From contig CAJNDS010002639.1 in the NCBI GenBank assembly GCA_905221605.1, positions 85,445 through 149,444 of the forward strand: a DNA stretch of 64,000 nt. Direction: 5' to 3'. Below are positions 63,026-64,000 of the stretch, piece by piece. Each line of letters starts with the position of its first letter. Positions within the stretch are counted from its first letter, which is position 1. Source of the stretch: Symbiodinium natans. Its lineage: Eukaryota > Sar > Dinophyceae > Suessiales > Symbiodiniaceae. A model generated the notes under the pieces. The model was given only the letters and a program-made list of their open reading frames with translations, made no database searches and was not told where the DNA came from. Both the position numbers and the translations under genes were made by a program.

Positions 63026-64000
63026 ATGGACGAGATCAGAAACTACCGCTGGGAGAAGGGCCTCCGTGCTATATCAAGAAGCATGATGGCCCGTCAATCG
63101 ACAAGGCCGGTCTCGAGCCAGAGACAAGCGGATAAAGAAAGCAAGAGACTAGAAGAGCTGGGAATCAAAAAGCCTGGACTCACTGCAGAGGACTTAGCGG
63201 CCCTTCCTACCTCGGAAGTGTACAAGAATCTGTCTTCGCTATCCTTGATCTCGGTCGAAACTTCCCGACCGGCATGCTCCAGCGTGAGGTCGCCTCCGAG
63301 GAGCGGACACAGGAAAGCGAAAACTAATCCATCCTCCTCATCTATGCTCCAGGCAGAGCACGCGAAGACCTTCAAGGTAGAACCAACACGAGAGCACTCA
63401 CCGCAACCCTATGCGGGCCAAGGCGTGGGCAGGAAAGAAACCTGCAAGGAAGAGTCGGACTCCGACATACCACCCTGGGCGGACTCGAAGAAGTCGCGCT
63501 CATCTCAGTACACCGGTGCAGGAGTTGGACAAAAGGAGGCCTTCATCAGGCAGCCACCTCCACCTCCATCTCCTCCCGCAAGACAATCAGCTCCTGACCC
63601 AGGCCATCTTGAAGGCATCGCGCGCCTCACTTCCACAGAGGAGCTCCAGGTCGTCAATCTTACGCAAGCAGCTCCTCCTCCGCGCGAGTTCCTGAACTAC
63701 CCGGTGCATCAAGGAGTGATAGTTCTTCCAGCAGCCACAGTTCAGGCTCGCGTGGCAAGCAAGAAGGAACAAGACAAGGGCAAGGCGGTCATTCACTCCT
63801 TCCCCTACTCCTACCCGCAGGAATTCCCTTTGGAATTGGATGTTCACGTGCAAGTTCGGAAATCGCAGGACGAGCAAGTCAGCATGGTTCTAAAACTGAA
63901 CCGCACAGCATCCATGAAGGGCGTCACCAGAGCTGTATACAACTTCAAGGGCGGGGAATTCTACTCGGTCTTCAAACTCTCAGTTGTTGCTCCCCAGGAA
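63026..64000 (+). CDS. ORF4, long Pro/charged protein (partial, runs off window)
   Basis: Open from ATG 63026 (MDEIRNYRWEKGLRAISRSM) to the window end, 325 codons seen; the frame is open from a TAG near 62878. It has a Lys/Glu-rich helical region, an internal motif copy (SSVRSPPRSG), an acidic EESDSDIPPWADSKK patch, a poly-Pro QPPPPPSPPARQ segment and then MVLKLNRTASMKG, where it joins the sequence retained in copy 1. Likely modular and partly disordered. Not recognised as any family. Confidence 0.7.
   Translation, partial: MDEIRNYRWEKGLRAISRSMMARQSTRPVSSQRQADKESKRLEELGIKKPGLTAEDLAALPTSEVYKNLSSLSLISVETSRPACSSVRSPPRSGHRKAKTNPSSSSMLQAEHAKTFKVEPTREHSPQPYAGQGVGRKETCKEESDSDIPPWADSKKSRSSQYTGAGVGQKEAFIRQPPPPPSPPARQSAPDPGHLEGIARLTSTEELQVVNLTQAAPPPREFLNYPVHQGVIVLPAATVQARVASKKEQDKGKAVIHSFPYSYPQEFPLELDVHVQVRKSQDEQVSMVLKLNRTASMKGVTRAVYNFKGGEFYSVFKLSVVAPQE
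63281..63300 (+). repeat. punctuation motif copy j
   Basis: AGCGTGAGGTCGCCTCCGAG inside ORF4; G-variant with a divergent 3' end. Confidence 0.7.

Larger units (their letters stand above)
54985..64000 (+). mobile_element. giant multi-ORF LINE-like element, copy 2 (cut by window end)
   Basis: Plus-strand copy in inverted orientation to copy 1, sharing near-identical sequence from AAGCACTACC at its 5' edge through ORF1, ORF2, ORF3 and ORF4. Relative to copy 1 it retains a 1303-bp segment (62575-63877) that restores the N-terminal part of ORF4. The two intact 1867-codon ORF1 frames indicate recent mobility or gene conversion. The 3' half lies outside the window. Confidence 0.8.

Noticed and set aside
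62575-63877. Intron in copy 2 missing from a spliced copy 1
   Set aside because: Ends are AT...AA rather than GT/GC...AG, and the segment is coding in frame with ORF4, so a deletion in copy 1 is more likely.

Overview
The window reads as nuclear DNA of a dinoflagellate-type alveolate. This is inferred from four things: many small GC-rich coding islands with AG acceptors and GT (sometimes apparently GC) donors; degenerate TTTAGGG/CCCTAAA telomere-like text throughout the non-coding DNA; very large simple-sequence tracts; and a multi-pass membrane protein at 12.9-18.9 kb that resembles an unnamed family I associate with dinoflagellate gene sets. No rRNA, tRNA or bacterial operon was recognised.

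Layout. 1-10 kb holds scattered coding islands on the + strand, a compound trinucleotide array (5.6-6.5 kb) and a CCCCT-rich array (9.4-9.84 kb). 10.6-19 kb carries exons of the membrane protein gene. 22.7-28.4 kb carries exons of a coiled-coil and cysteine-rich protein. 46.1-54.4 kb carries further + strand exons of an extracellular-type protein, possibly the same gene split by an insertion.

The main feature is a very large LINE-like element present in two inverted copies. Copy 1 (minus strand, about 45900 down to 28498, 17.4 kb) is flanked on both sides by CAN-type trinucleotide repeats and ends in a short ATTTC/GAAAT tail. Copy 2 (plus strand, from 54985 to beyond the window) also starts exactly at a GTT/GCT repeat. 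The lead ORF (1867 codons) joins an AP-type endonuclease, a reverse transcriptase, C2H2-like zinc fingers and a C-terminal ubiquitin-specific-protease-like domain. Up to nine more same-strand ORFs follow: a basic protein, a small Cys-rich protein, a long Pro/acidic protein, a dual-specificity-phosphatase-like protein, a low-complexity protein, and four related helical proteins of about 410 residues.

The ORFs are punctuated by a 19-nt motif, CGAGTGAGGTCNCCTCCTG, always in the same orientation as the ORFs. I located 22 copies in copy 1 and 10 in the part of copy 2 in view. One copy overlaps, or starts within about 36 nt after, the stop codon of every ORF. A second copy usually sits 16-80 nt before the next ATG. 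Three ORFs use the TGA inside the motif as their stop. The motif also occurs inside ORFs, in two reading frames. I consider this punctuated multi-ORF retroelement the candidate undescribed system. The motif may be a processing or trans-splicing signal, a cassette junction or an RNP-binding site; the sequence alone does not decide.
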